DNA from: an uncultured Bacillaceae bacterium
GTDB taxonomy: Bacteria; Bacillota; Bacilli; Bacillales; Alkalibacillaceae
NCBI GenBank assembly: GCA_937983065.1
Contig: CALKAL010000091.1
Location: 1-38,656 of the forward strand
Direction of reading: 5' to 3'
DNA: 38,656 nt
Shown piece after piece: positions 8,068 to 16,180 of the stretch (its first letter is position 1; every line of letters starts with the position of its first letter). The notes beneath the pieces are model-generated. The model was not told where the DNA came from. It saw only the letters and a program-made list of their open reading frames with translations, and ran no database searches. The translations under genes were made by a program, and so were the position numbers.

Positions 8068-8186
8068 AAAAGATTATTTTTGACTGATTATTTTTTACAT
8101 GATAAAATTTTATTATTCATCTATTGTTAAAATATAGTTATTGAATCAGTTTTTTTGGGGAAAATGGTTATTGGGAGGTGAAAGAG

Positions 8187-9263
8187 TTGTTAAGAAAAGT
8201 GATTCAACTATTTATATTAATAGCTGGAGGTATGATTGGTTATTTATACATTCCAGAATTAGCAGCATTGATTGGGTTTAACGAGCCAGCGTGGTTAATC
8301 CCATATATCGGTTTAACGCTAGGTGCTATTATTTTATTTTTATCTACTTTTTGGTTAGTTGATTATATCACTGATTTTATTAGAGTCTCAGAGGAAAAGC
8401 TGCTTAAAACACCCGTTCAAGATTTACTATTTGGTAGTCTCGGTTTAATTATCGGATTAGTCATTGCTTATTTAATTAACACATACTTACAAGGGATTGA
8501 TTTTCGCATCGTTTCCGAAGTGTTACCGCTCTTTGTCATGGTAATATTAGCTTATTTAGGGTTTCAAGTCGGGTTTAAGCGGCGGAATGAGTTTATTCAT
8601 TTATTTTCTGTCCCTCGAAAGGATAAGGGTAAGGATGAAAAGGAACCCCTCACATTAAAACCGAAAATATTAGATACGAGTGTTATTATCGATGGAAGAA
8701 TTGCAGACATTTGTCATACGAGATTTTTAGAAGGAACGATTATTATTCCTCAGTTCGTTTTAGAAGAATTACAGCATATCGCAGATTCATCCGATGTTTT
8801 AAAAAGAAACCGTGGTCGGCGGGGTTTAGATATTTTAAACCGCCTACAAAAGGAAAACGCGGTCGATGTGCAAATTTATGAAGGCGATTTTGAAGACATT
8901 CAAGAGGTCGATAGTAAATTAGTTAAATTAACGAAGCTCGTCGATGGTATTTTAGTGACGAATGATTACAATTTAAATAAAGTTTCAGAGTTTCAAAAGG
9001 TAACGGTACTAAATATTAATGATTTAGCAAATGCAGTCAAACCAGTTGTTCTTCCTGGTGAAGAGATGGTCGTTCAAGTCATTAAAGCAGGTAAAGAGGA
9101 AAAGCAAGGGGTCGCTTACTTGGATGACGGGACGATGATTGTCGTTGAGGACGGACGGAATTTTATCGGAAAAACTATCGAAGTGATCGTGACAAGTGTT
9201 TTGCAAACATCAGCTGGGCGAATGATTTTTGCCAAACCGAAAGCATTAGAGAAAGCGCAATAA
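8187..9263 (+). CDS. yacL: YacL, membrane-anchored PIN/TRAM-domain protein
   Basis: The 358-residue protein begins with about four hydrophobic membrane segments in the first ~135 residues, then a basic linker. A PIN nuclease-fold domain starts at ILDTSVIIDGRIADI, with Asp163 the first conserved acidic residue and ...LVDGILVTNDYNLNK carrying a later one. A TRAM-like RNA-binding domain forms the carboxyl end (about 295-355). PIN domains are usually RNases, but the substrate of YacL is not known to me. I chose the TTG at 8187, six bases after GGGAGGTG, giving MLRKVIQ as in B. subtilis. The GTG at 8178 overlaps the ribosome-binding site. Confidence 0.9.
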   Translation: MLRKVIQLFILIAGGMIGYLYIPELAALIGFNEPAWLIPYIGLTLGAIILFLSTFWLVDYITDFIRVSEEKLLKTPVQDLLFGSLGLIIGLVIAYLINTYLQGIDFRIVSEVLPLFVMVILAYLGFQVGFKRRNEFIHLFSVPRKDKGKDEKEPLTLKPKILDTSVIIDGRIADICHTRFLEGTIIIPQFVLEELQHIADSSDVLKRNRGRRGLDILNRLQKENAVDVQIYEGDFEDIQEVDSKLVKLTKLVDGILVTNDYNLNKVSEFQKVTVLNINDLANAVKPVVLPGEEMVVQVIKAGKEEKQGVAYLDDGTMIVVEDGRNFIGKTIEVIVTSVLQTSAGRMIFAKPKALEKAQ

Positions 9264-9273
9264 TAGGATGTAT

Positions 9274-9328
9274 AAGGGTTGACGCAAGCTATTTGTTCAA
9301 GTACAAATAAACGTGTCAACCCTTTTTA
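9274..9328 (+). terminator. hairpin terminator between yacL and ispDF
   Basis: AAGGGTTGACGC (9274-9285) pairs with GTGTCAACCCTT (9313-9324, one G-T pair). The loop can add a second helix (ATTTGT with ACAAAT), and TTTTTATA follows. It looks like an intrinsic terminator, so ispDF probably needs read-through or its own promoter. A possible TTGACG...TACAAA promoter (9279-9307) overlaps the hairpin. Confidence 0.75.
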
Positions 9329-9375
9329 TACGTTGCTAAAAGGGCTACAACTTTTCGCTGAATTGGGGAGAAACT

Positions 9376-10569
9376 ATGTCTAAAAAAGGCTATCAAGTTA
9401 TTTTACTAGCGGCGGGTACAGGTAAACGAATGAATGCTGGGATGAATAAGCAGTTTTTAAAAATCGGCAATGAAGAAATGATTTTACATACGATCAAGCT
9501 TTTTGAACAAGATGAATGGTGTCAGCATATTTATTTAGTTATCCATAAAGAAGATGAAAAAAAGATGCATTCGTTACTGTCGAATGATCACTATCGTAAA
9601 ATAAAGAAAATCGTTCACGGTGGTAAAGAAAGGCAGCATAGTGTTTATAACGGAATTCAAGCGTTAGATGATGAGCTCATTACGTTTGTTCACGATGGTG
9701 CCAGACCGTTTGTAACAAAAGATGAACTACATGAGCTTTATTTAAAGGCAGAAAAAAATGGTGCTGCTTTTTTAGCTGTACCTGTTGTTGATACGATAAA
9801 ACACGTTGAGGATGATCGGATAAAAACGTTAGACCGTGCAAAGCTTGTCGCGGCACAAACGCCCCAAGCCTTTAAATATCATTTGTTAAAACAAGTTCAT
9901 ACAATTGCTTATGAAAAAGGAATTGTCGCAACAGATGACGTCTCATTACTAGAATTAATAAATCATGTGCCTGCTATTGTTGCGGGAAGTGATCGTAATT
10001 TTAAAGTTACAACACCTGATGATATACAAAAGGCTGAAAATATGCTACAAATAAATAGGCAGCATAATAGGGAGGGACAGTCATTGTTTCGAATTGGACA
10101 AGGTTTTGACGTACACGAATTAGTCGACGGCCGCCCTTGTATTATTGGTGGTGTGACGATCCCGTATGAAAAAGGTTTAGCTGGTCATTCGGATGCGGAC
10201 GTTTTGCTTCATACGATTACTGATGCCGCTTTAGGTGCGATTGGACAAGGGGATATCGGAACTCATTTTCCCGATACGGATCCGGCTTATAAAGATGCGG
10301 ATTCAAAAGTATTGCTTCAACGGATTTGGAAGATGGTAATTAAGGCGGGTTATACGTTAAATAATTTAGATTGTACGATTATGGCTCAAGCACCGAAAAT
10401 GGCGCCATATATTGATGATATGAAACAGTCTGTCGCTAATCTTTTACAAGTGGATTCCTCTCTAATTAATATAAAAGCGACAACGACAGAAAAGTTAGGA
10501 TTTGTCGGAAGGAAAGAAGGAATAGCAGCCCAAGCTGTTATTTTATTACGAAAAATAGATGCATCATAA
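9376..10569 (+). CDS. ispDF: IspD-IspF fusion: MEP cytidylyltransferase / MEcPP synthase
   Basis: This single 397-residue frame carries two enzymes of the non-mevalonate isoprenoid pathway. Residues 1 to ~225 are IspD, which joins CTP to methylerythritol phosphate: LLAAGTGKRM nucleotide loop, HDGARPF, AQTPQAF and ATDD. Residues 237-397 are IspF, which forms the cyclic diphosphate: metal ligands in FDVH, HSDADVLLHT, HFPDTDP and TTTEKLGF. B. subtilis has two separate genes (232 and 158 residues). Here the frame runs through the junction without a stop, joined by ~12 residues. A complete ribosome-binding site and TTG remain at the IspF start, so free IspF may also be made. The IspE step between the two is not encoded here. 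Both halves look intact. Confidence 0.9.
   Translation: MSKKGYQVILLAAGTGKRMNAGMNKQFLKIGNEEMILHTIKLFEQDEWCQHIYLVIHKEDEKKMHSLLSNDHYRKIKKIVHGGKERQHSVYNGIQALDDELITFVHDGARPFVTKDELHELYLKAEKNGAAFLAVPVVDTIKHVEDDRIKTLDRAKLVAAQTPQAFKYHLLKQVHTIAYEKGIVATDDVSLLELINHVPAIVAGSDRNFKVTTPDDIQKAENMLQINRQHNREGQSLFRIGQGFDVHELVDGRPCIIGGVTIPYEKGLAGHSDADVLLHTITDAALGAIGQGDIGTHFPDTDPAYKDADSKVLLQRIWKMVIKAGYTLNNLDCTIMAQAPKMAPYIDDMKQSVANLLQVDSSLINIKATTTEKLGFVGRKEGIAAQAVILLRKIDAS
10070..10086 (+). promoter_or_regulatory. ispF: internal ribosome-binding site and TTG start for IspF
   Basis: GGGAGGG (10070-10076) lies seven bases before a TTG (10084-10086), in frame with ispD. Translation from it gives MFRIGQGFDVH, the native amino terminus of Bacillus IspF, and a 161-residue protein ending at 10569. 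TAATAG at 10065-10070 directly abuts the site in another frame, resembling a former ispD stop. Confidence 0.7.
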
Positions 10570-10600
10570 CGAAAAGCAGCTGAAAGGAGAAAGGACGTCA

Positions 10601-12070
10601 ATGACGAAGGAACAGGTTCGGGTTCGATATGCACCAAGTCCGACGGGGCATTTGCATATCGGTAATGCGAGAACGGCATTATTTAATTATTTATTTGCTA
10701 AACATACAGGTGGAAAGTTTGTTATTCGAATAGAGGATACCGATCAGAAGCGGAATGTCGAAGGTGGAGAGCTAAGCCAGCTTCGTTATTTGAAATGGCT
10801 CGGTATCGACTGGGATGAAAGTATCGATGTCGGTGGAGATTACGGCCCGTATCGTCAAATGGAACGACTCGATCTTTATCAGTCCTATGCGAATGATTTG
10901 TTAGATCGGGGCCTTGCTTATAAATGCTACATGACAGAAGAGGAATTAGAAGCTGAGCGTGAAGAACAGCGGGCAAAAGGGCAAGTACCGAAATACTCGG
11001 GGAAACATCGTAATTTAACGAAGGAACAAATTGAAGCCTTTGAAAAAGAAGGAAGAGAGCCGAGTATACGTATTCGTGTACCTGATCACGTCACGTACAC
11101 TTTTCACGATTTAGTAAAAGGAAAAATCGTTTTTGAATCATCTGACTTTGGTGATTGGGTTATTATGAAAAAAGACGGCACACCAACGTACAATTTCGCT
11201 GTTGCGATTGATGATCATTTGATGAAAATTTCTCACGTATTGCGTGGGGAAGATCATATTTCTAATACACCGAAGCAAATGATGGTGTATCAAGCGTTTG
11301 ATTGGGAAATTCCAACGTTTGCCCATATGACGTTAATCGTTAATGAAGAACGGAAAAAGTTAAGTAAACGGGATGAGCATGTCATTCAGTTCATCGAGCA
11401 GTACGATGAATTAGGTTATTTACCCGAGGCGTTATTTAATTTTATCGCTTTATTAGGCTGGTCGCCAAAGGGTGAGGAAGAGTTATTTTCTAAAGAAGCG
11501 TTTATTGACATATTCGATCCAGAAAGATTATCGACTTCTCCAGCCGTTTTTGATACGAATAAATTAAAATGGATGAATAACCAATACATTAAAAAATCTT
11601 CCGAAGAGCGAATCATTCATTTAGCTTTACCTTATTTAATAAAGGCGGGTAAAGTTGAAGAAAATATGTCTGAGGAAAAGAAAAAATGGACGTACGAATT
11701 AATTAAGCTATATAAAGATCAGTTAAGCTACGGCGCTGAAATTGTTGAGTTAACGGAGCTATTTTTCAAAGAAGACATCGATTATCGTGACTCAGATATG
11801 GATATTTTAAAACAAGATCATGTTGCTGATATGCTAACCTTCTTTAAAGCCGAAATTGAAGCGTTAGCCGAATTTTCACCAGATCAAATTAAACAGGCGA
11901 CGAAAGCAACGCAAAAAGGAACGAACAACAAAGGTAAGAAGCTATTCATGCCGATTCGTGTAGCGGTAACAGGTCAGCAGCACGGCCCAGAGCTTCCGAA
12001 TGCGATTTACTTACTCGGAAAAGAGACAGTCCTTTCAAGATTAGAAAAAGTGATTGCTGAATTAAAATAG
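10601..12070 (+). CDS. gltX: glutamyl-tRNA synthetase
   Basis: The 489-residue class I synthetase charges tRNA-Glu. In organisms that use GatCAB it also misacylates tRNA-Gln. The HIGH-type motif HLHIG is at residues 17-21 and the KMSKS-type motif KLSKR at 253-257. The insert between the two halves of the catalytic domain and the helical anticodon-binding domain are of normal length. The start at 10601 follows AAAGGAGAAAGG and gives MTKEQVRVRYAPSPTG. An upstream in-frame ATG at 10559 overlaps the end of ispDF and lacks its own site. It lies 31 bases after ispDF, as in B. subtilis order. Confidence 0.97.
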   Translation: MTKEQVRVRYAPSPTGHLHIGNARTALFNYLFAKHTGGKFVIRIEDTDQKRNVEGGELSQLRYLKWLGIDWDESIDVGGDYGPYRQMERLDLYQSYANDLLDRGLAYKCYMTEEELEAEREEQRAKGQVPKYSGKHRNLTKEQIEAFEKEGREPSIRIRVPDHVTYTFHDLVKGKIVFESSDFGDWVIMKKDGTPTYNFAVAIDDHLMKISHVLRGEDHISNTPKQMMVYQAFDWEIPTFAHMTLIVNEERKKLSKRDEHVIQFIEQYDELGYLPEALFNFIALLGWSPKGEEELFSKEAFIDIFDPERLSTSPAVFDTNKLKWMNNQYIKKSSEERIIHLALPYLIKAGKVEENMSEEKKKWTYELIKLYKDQLSYGAEIVELTELFFKEDIDYRDSDMDILKQDHVADMLTFFKAEIEALAEFSPDQIKQATKATQKGTNNKGKKLFMPIRVAVTGQQHGPELPNAIYLLGKETVLSRLEKVIAELK

Positions 12071-12072
12071 TC

Positions 12073-12100
12073 GTCACACATTGAAGTTTTCGTATATAAT
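12073..12100 (+). promoter_or_regulatory. promoter of the cysE T-box transcript
   Basis: GTCACA (12073-12078), a 16-base spacer and a perfect TATAAT (12095-12100), just after the gltX stop. Transcription would begin around 12107, immediately before the T-box leader. Confidence 0.6.
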
Positions 12101-12106
12101 AACATT

Positions 12107-12353
12107 AAATATGGATAAAGCGTTGATAAGGGAAAGTAAAAAATAAACTGTAATGACAGAGATAGCTGTATTTGCTGAGAGCGGCTTTTACGTTTGTTTT
12201 TGAAATGCACCTTTGAGCCTTCGTCTGAAATGAGAGTAAGATGAAGCGGCTAGCGACCGTTAATAGCTTGAAGTGAGAGTGAATTTCTCTAAACAGAGTG
12301 GAACCGCGCTAAAGAGCGTCTCTGTCTATTATTAGACAGGGGCGCTTTTTTTC
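12107..12353 (+). promoter_or_regulatory. T-box riboswitch, cysteine specific (Cys codon UGC)
   Basis: The leader carries the T-box AGAGTGGAACCGCG (12295-12308), which pairs with the tRNA acceptor end, and an upstream stem I with a GCTGAGA (GNUG-type) element. In the stem I specifier position GAAATGCACCTTTGAG, the codon is UGC (12206-12208), cysteine. A 13-bp terminator stem (12315-12327 with 12334-12346) and a T-run end the leader. Uncharged tRNA-Cys would stabilise the antiterminator and switch on cysE-cysS. The 5' edge is estimated from the promoter. The whole 330-base gap between gltX and cysE is taken up by promoter, leader and ribosome-binding site. Confidence 0.93.
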
Positions 12354-12400
12354 GTATCCTCCAAAGCTTTATTTCAATACAAATGAAGGAGGAATTTGAC

Positions 12401-13066
12401 ATGTTTAAGTTTTTAAAATTACTTAAAGAAGATATAGATGTCGTCTTTGACCAAGACCCAGCTGCCCGAAATCGATTTGAAGTTATTTTAACGTATTCTG
12501 GAGTTCACGCAATATGGGGCCACCGGATTGCACACGGCTTCCAAAAACGAAAGCTTTATTTTATCGCCAGACTCATCTCGCAAATAAACCGATTTTTTAC
12601 GGGGATTGAAATTCATCCTGGAGCGAAAATTGGCAGACGTTTTTTCATCGACCACGGGATGGGTGTTGTCATTGGCGAGACGTGTGAAATCGGTGATAAT
12701 GTGACGATTTATCAAGGCGTGACATTAGGTGGAACGGGTAAAGAAAAAGGGAAACGCCACCCGACATTAAAAGATAACGTCCTCGTTGCCTCAGGGGCGA
12801 AAGTGTTAGGCTCGATTACGATTGGCGAGCATTCAAAAATTGGTGCAGGCTCTGTCGTTTTAAAGGATGTCCCAGATTACTCGACGGTCGTAGGTATTCC
12901 TGGCCATGTCGTTGTTCAAAATGGAGTTCGTGTTAATAAAAATTTAGACCATCATAAAATACCTGATCCAATCGCAGAAAAATGCGCCATGCTAGAAGAA
13001 CAAGTGAAAGCTTTGCAAGAGGAGATTAATAAATTGAAAGGAATGCATGATAAAAATGGCAATTAA
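12401..13066 (+). CDS. cysE: serine O-acetyltransferase
   Basis: The 221-residue enzyme makes O-acetylserine, the first step of cysteine synthesis. After a helical amino end come left-handed beta-helix hexapeptide repeats (about 60-180), including IHPGAKIG, IDHGMGVVIGETCEIGDN and the GGTGKEKGKRHP loop with the catalytic histidine region. The start at 12401 is eight bases after AAGGAGG and gives MFKFLKLLKEDI. An in-frame ATG at 12383 precedes the Shine-Dalgarno sequence and is not used. It is controlled by the Cys T-box together with cysS, so cysteine synthesis and tRNA charging respond to the same signal. Its end overlaps cysS. Confidence 0.96.
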   Translation: MFKFLKLLKEDIDVVFDQDPAARNRFEVILTYSGVHAIWGHRIAHGFQKRKLYFIARLISQINRFFTGIEIHPGAKIGRRFFIDHGMGVVIGETCEIGDNVTIYQGVTLGGTGKEKGKRHPTLKDNVLVASGAKVLGSITIGEHSKIGAGSVVLKDVPDYSTVVGIPGHVVVQNGVRVNKNLDHHKIPDPIAEKCAMLEEQVKALQEEINKLKGMHDKNGN

Positions 13067-14453
13067 ATTGTATAACACGTTAACACGGAAAAAAGAAACA
13101 TTTAAACCGATTGAGGAAAACAAAGTAAAAATGTATGTTTGCGGACCGACCGTATATAACTATATTCATATCGGTAATGCTCGACCTGCCATTGTGTTCG
13201 ATACGGTCCGCCGTTATTTCGAATACGTCGGCTTTGATGTCGAATATGTGATGAATTTTACGGATGTGGATGACAAAATTATTAATGCTGCAAAAGAACT
13301 AGGTGAGGAAGTTCCGGAAATTGCTGAACGTTTTATTCATGCCTTTAAAGAAGACGTATCGAAGCTAAATGTAAAAGAAGCGAGCCATCATCCACGGGTG
13401 ACCGATTCAATGGATGAAATTATTCAGTTTATCGCAGGTCTCGTTGAAAAAGATCATGCTTACGAATCGGATGGTGACGTTTATTTTAAAGCTCGTTCCT
13501 TTGAAGATTACGGTAAATTATCGAATCAATCGATTGATGAGTTAAGAAGCGGAGCCCGGATTCAAGTCGGTGAAAAAAAGGATGACCCTTTAGATTTTGT
13601 TTTATGGAAAAAAGCAAAGCCAGGCGAGATTTCTTGGGATAGTCCGTGGGGGAAAGGGCGACCAGGCTGGCATATTGAATGCTCCGCGATGATTAAAAAA
13701 TATTTAGGTGATACGATTGATATTCATGCTGGTGGGCAAGATTTAACCTTTCCCCACCATGAAAATGAAATAGCTCAATCGGAAGCACATAATGAAAAAA
13801 CGTTCGCAAACTATTGGATGCACAACGGTTATATTCAAATTAATAACGAAAAAATGTCTAAGTCATTAGGGAATTTTATTTTAGTTCATGAAATATTAGA
13901 AAAGCATGATCCGAACATCATTCGCTTTTTCATGCTAAGTGTTCATTATCGTCACCCGATTAACTTTAGCGATGAATTATTACAAAATGCTAAAAACAGC
14001 TTTGACCGGATAAAAAATGCATACGACAACTTAAAGCATCGGAAAAAAGCGAGCTTAAATATTACAAAAGATAATGAATGGCTTGAAAAAATAGAAAATC
14101 ATCGTCAAAGTTTTATCGCAGAAATGAACGACGATTTTAATACAGCGAATGCGATTTCAGTTTTATTCGAATTAGCTAAAGATGCGAATCTTTACGTCCA
14201 AAATGAACAAACTTCCGAAACGACAATTGATCAGTTCATCACATTATTCGATGAAATTACAGGTGTGCTTGGCTTTTCATTAAAAACAGATCAGGAGATG
14301 CTTGATGAAGAGGTTGACGCTTTAATTCATGAACGGAATGAAGCGAGAAAAAATCGAGATTTTCAAAGAGCTGATGACATCCGTGATGAGCTTGAGGAAC
14401 GCGGGATTATACTAGAAGATACACCTCAAGGAACGAGATGGAAAAGAAAATGA
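13056..14453 (+). CDS. cysS: cysteinyl-tRNA synthetase
   Basis: The 465-residue class I synthetase has zinc-ligand Cys29 in YVCGPTVYNYIHIGN, with HIGN at 38-41. The second zinc ligand region is WHIECSAM, followed by HAGGQDLTFPHHENE. KMSKS is at 266-270. The start is ambiguous. ATG 13056 gives MAIKLYNTL as in relatives and overlaps cysE by 11 bases. ATG 13047 (three residues longer) lies closer to the GAAAGGA site. Expression follows cysE and the T-box. Confidence 0.95.
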   Translation: MAIKLYNTLTRKKETFKPIEENKVKMYVCGPTVYNYIHIGNARPAIVFDTVRRYFEYVGFDVEYVMNFTDVDDKIINAAKELGEEVPEIAERFIHAFKEDVSKLNVKEASHHPRVTDSMDEIIQFIAGLVEKDHAYESDGDVYFKARSFEDYGKLSNQSIDELRSGARIQVGEKKDDPLDFVLWKKAKPGEISWDSPWGKGRPGWHIECSAMIKKYLGDTIDIHAGGQDLTFPHHENEIAQSEAHNEKTFANYWMHNGYIQINNEKMSKSLGNFILVHEILEKHDPNIIRFFMLSVHYRHPINFSDELLQNAKNSFDRIKNAYDNLKHRKKASLNITKDNEWLEKIENHRQSFIAEMNDDFNTANAISVLFELAKDANLYVQNEQTSETTIDQFITLFDEITGVLGFSLKTDQEMLDEEVDALIHERNEARKNRDFQRADDIRDELEERGIILEDTPQGTRWKRK

Positions 14454-14845
14454 CGGACCTTGCTGTTAAACAGATGAAAACATTAACCCTCGCTTATATG
14501 GGAGACGTCATCTTTGAGAAATATATTCGTGAATATCTTATTTTAGATGGGAAAGTGAAACCACAAATTTTACATGACAAAGCCGTTTCTTTCGTCTCAG
14601 CTAAGGGCCAAGCTTATATTTTACGAGGCTGGCTTGATGAAGATTTTTTAACGGAAGAAGAATTAGCAGTCGTTAGACGGGGACGAAATGTGAAAGTGAA
14701 TGTTCCTAGAAATTCAGATTTTATGACGTATCGATATAGTACCGCCTTTGAAGCGTTGTTAGGTTATTTATATTTTTCCGAATCGATTGACCGATTAGAG
14801 ACGTTAATCGAAGACGGGATTAAACGAATTGAAGAAAGGGGTTAA
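14438..14845 (+). CDS. mrnC: Mini-III RNase, 23S rRNA maturation
   Basis: The 135-residue protein is an RNase III catalytic domain without a double-stranded-RNA-binding domain, the Mini-III type. In B. subtilis it trims the double-stranded stalk of 23S precursor rRNA. Conserved stretches are TLAYMGDVIFEKYIRE with its acidic residues, RRGRN, and YRYSTAFEALLGYLY. The ATG at 14438 overlaps cysS by 16 bases after AAGGAA. The ATG at 14450 overlaps by four bases (ATGA) and is possible. It sits between cysS and rlmB as in B. subtilis, grouping two rRNA-modifying enzymes behind the cysteine genes. Confidence 0.93.
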   Translation: MEKKMTDLAVKQMKTLTLAYMGDVIFEKYIREYLILDGKVKPQILHDKAVSFVSAKGQAYILRGWLDEDFLTEEELAVVRRGRNVKVNVPRNSDFMTYRYSTAFEALLGYLYFSESIDRLETLIEDGIKRIEERG

Positions 14846-14849
14846 GAAG

Positions 14850-15590
14850 ATGCATGATGATTGGATTGTAGGTAAAAATCCAGTGATGGAAGCGTTAAAA
14901 TCCGAAAGGGCAATTAATAAAATTTTAGTGCTACAATCATTGGAGAAAAAATCGTTCGACCAAATAAATCATTTAGCAAAACGACAAAATATATTCGTTC
15001 AAAAAGTGCCGAAGAAAAAGCTTGATCAGCTCGGGAAAAATCATCAAGGCGTCGCTGCTTCCATCGCTGCTTATGAATATGCTGAGCTTGATGATTTATT
15101 CGAGAATGCAAAAAAGAACGATGAAGCTCCTTTCTTCATTTTATTAGATGAGTTAGAGGATCCGCGAAATCTTGGGTCAATTATGCGATCAGCCGATGCG
15201 GTCGGATGTCATGGCATTATTATTCCGAAAAGACGATCCGTTCAACTAACGCAAACTGTTGCTAAAGCATCAACAGGGGCCATTGAGCATATCCCAGTTG
15301 TCAGAGTAACGAATATGAGTCAAACGATCGATACGTTAAAAGAAAAAGGTGTTTGGATGATCGGCTCGGACGCTTCAGCAAAGCAAGATTATAGGGAAAT
15401 AGAATATGATTTACCGTTAGCTCTCGTCATCGGAAGTGAAGGTAAAGGTATGAGCCGAATCGTAACTGAAAAATGTGATTTTCTTATCCGTCTACCGATG
15501 AGAGGGTCTGTGACGTCGTTAAATGCTTCTGTTTCCGCCAGTCTATTAATGTATGAAGTTTATCGATATCGATTCCCGATAGGAGATTAA
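14850..15590 (+). CDS. rlmB: RlmB-type 23S rRNA 2'-O-methyltransferase
   Basis: The 246-residue SPOUT-class enzyme of the TrmH/RlmB group has an amino-terminal L30e-like RNA-binding domain (GKNPVMEAL...). The SPOUT motifs are DPRNLGSIMRSADAVG, VIGSEGKGM and LPMRGSVTSLNASVSASLL. E. coli RlmB methylates G2251 of 23S rRNA. The same target is likely here but is inferred from family membership. The start is ATG 14850, after GAAAGGGG and four bases past the mrnC stop. A TTG at 14829 lies inside mrnC and precedes the ribosome-binding site. Confidence 0.92.
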   Translation: MHDDWIVGKNPVMEALKSERAINKILVLQSLEKKSFDQINHLAKRQNIFVQKVPKKKLDQLGKNHQGVAASIAAYEYAELDDLFENAKKNDEAPFFILLDELEDPRNLGSIMRSADAVGCHGIIIPKRRSVQLTQTVAKASTGAIEHIPVVRVTNMSQTIDTLKEKGVWMIGSDASAKQDYREIEYDLPLALVIGSEGKGMSRIVTEKCDFLIRLPMRGSVTSLNASVSASLLMYEVYRYRFPIGD

Positions 15591-15592
15591 AG

Positions 15593-16099
15593 ATGGTCGT
15601 CTTAGTCGTTGATGGGTACAACATTATTGGGGATTGGCCAGAGCTAAAAGCGTTGAAGGATTATCGATTAGAGGATGCGCGACATCGACTGATTGAAATG
15701 CTTGCTGAATATCAAGCGTATACAGGATATAAAGTAATCGTCGTTTTTGATGCTTATGACGTTCCTGGTGTCGAAAAGAAAAAGAAGCAACTCAAGGTAG
15801 ACGTTATTTTTACAAAAGAGAAAGAGACGGCGGATGAACGGATTGAACGTCTCGTAAATGAAGTGAAAAATGTTAAGACGAAGGTGTATGTCGCAACTTC
15901 CGATTCTACGGAGCAATGGACGATTTTTTCTAAAGGGGCATTAAGAAAATCAGCCCGCGAATTATTGTTAGAAGTTAAAGAAATTGAATTAGAGATTACA
16001 GAAAATGTCGAAATACAAAAAACGTTAAGTCCGCGAGCTAAAATTCCACTCAATGAAGACGTGTTAAAAACGTTCGAAAAATGGCGGCGTGGTAAGTAA
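15593..16099 (+). CDS. rae1: Rae1 (YacP), NYN-domain ribosome-associated endoribonuclease
   Basis: The 168-residue protein is a PIN-like NYN domain with VVDGYNIIGDWP at the amino end (first catalytic Asp), VVFDAYDVPG, ETADERIE and VATSDSTEQWTIF. B. subtilis Rae1 cleaves mRNAs in the ribosomal A site. The function is transferred from that close relative. It starts two bases after rlmB and ends the cysE-led transcript, because sigH has its own promoter 15 bases downstream. The carboxyl end TFEKWRRGK matches relatives. Confidence 0.9.
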   Translation: MVVLVVDGYNIIGDWPELKALKDYRLEDARHRLIEMLAEYQAYTGYKVIVVFDAYDVPGVEKKKKQLKVDVIFTKEKETADERIERLVNEVKNVKTKVYVATSDSTEQWTIFSKGALRKSARELLLEVKEIELEITENVEIQKTLSPRAKIPLNEDVLKTFEKWRRGK

Positions 16100-16113
16100 T
16101 TTTAAATCAACAG

Positions 16114-16143
16114 TTGACTGAAAATTCACAACTCCTGTATAAT
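16114..16143 (+). promoter_or_regulatory. sigH promoter
   Basis: TTGACT (16114-16119), an 18-base spacer and TATAAT (16138-16143). In B. subtilis sigH is repressed by AbrB at a sigma-A promoter. No AbrB site can be recognised by eye here. Confidence 0.82.
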
Positions 16144-16180
16144 AGTTTTACAGCCGTTTGTCACTCGGGGGGAATCAGGC

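Noticed and set aside
12383..12400. Upstream ATG for cysE
   Set aside because: It precedes the AAGGAGG that serves the ATG at 12401, and homologues begin at the latter.
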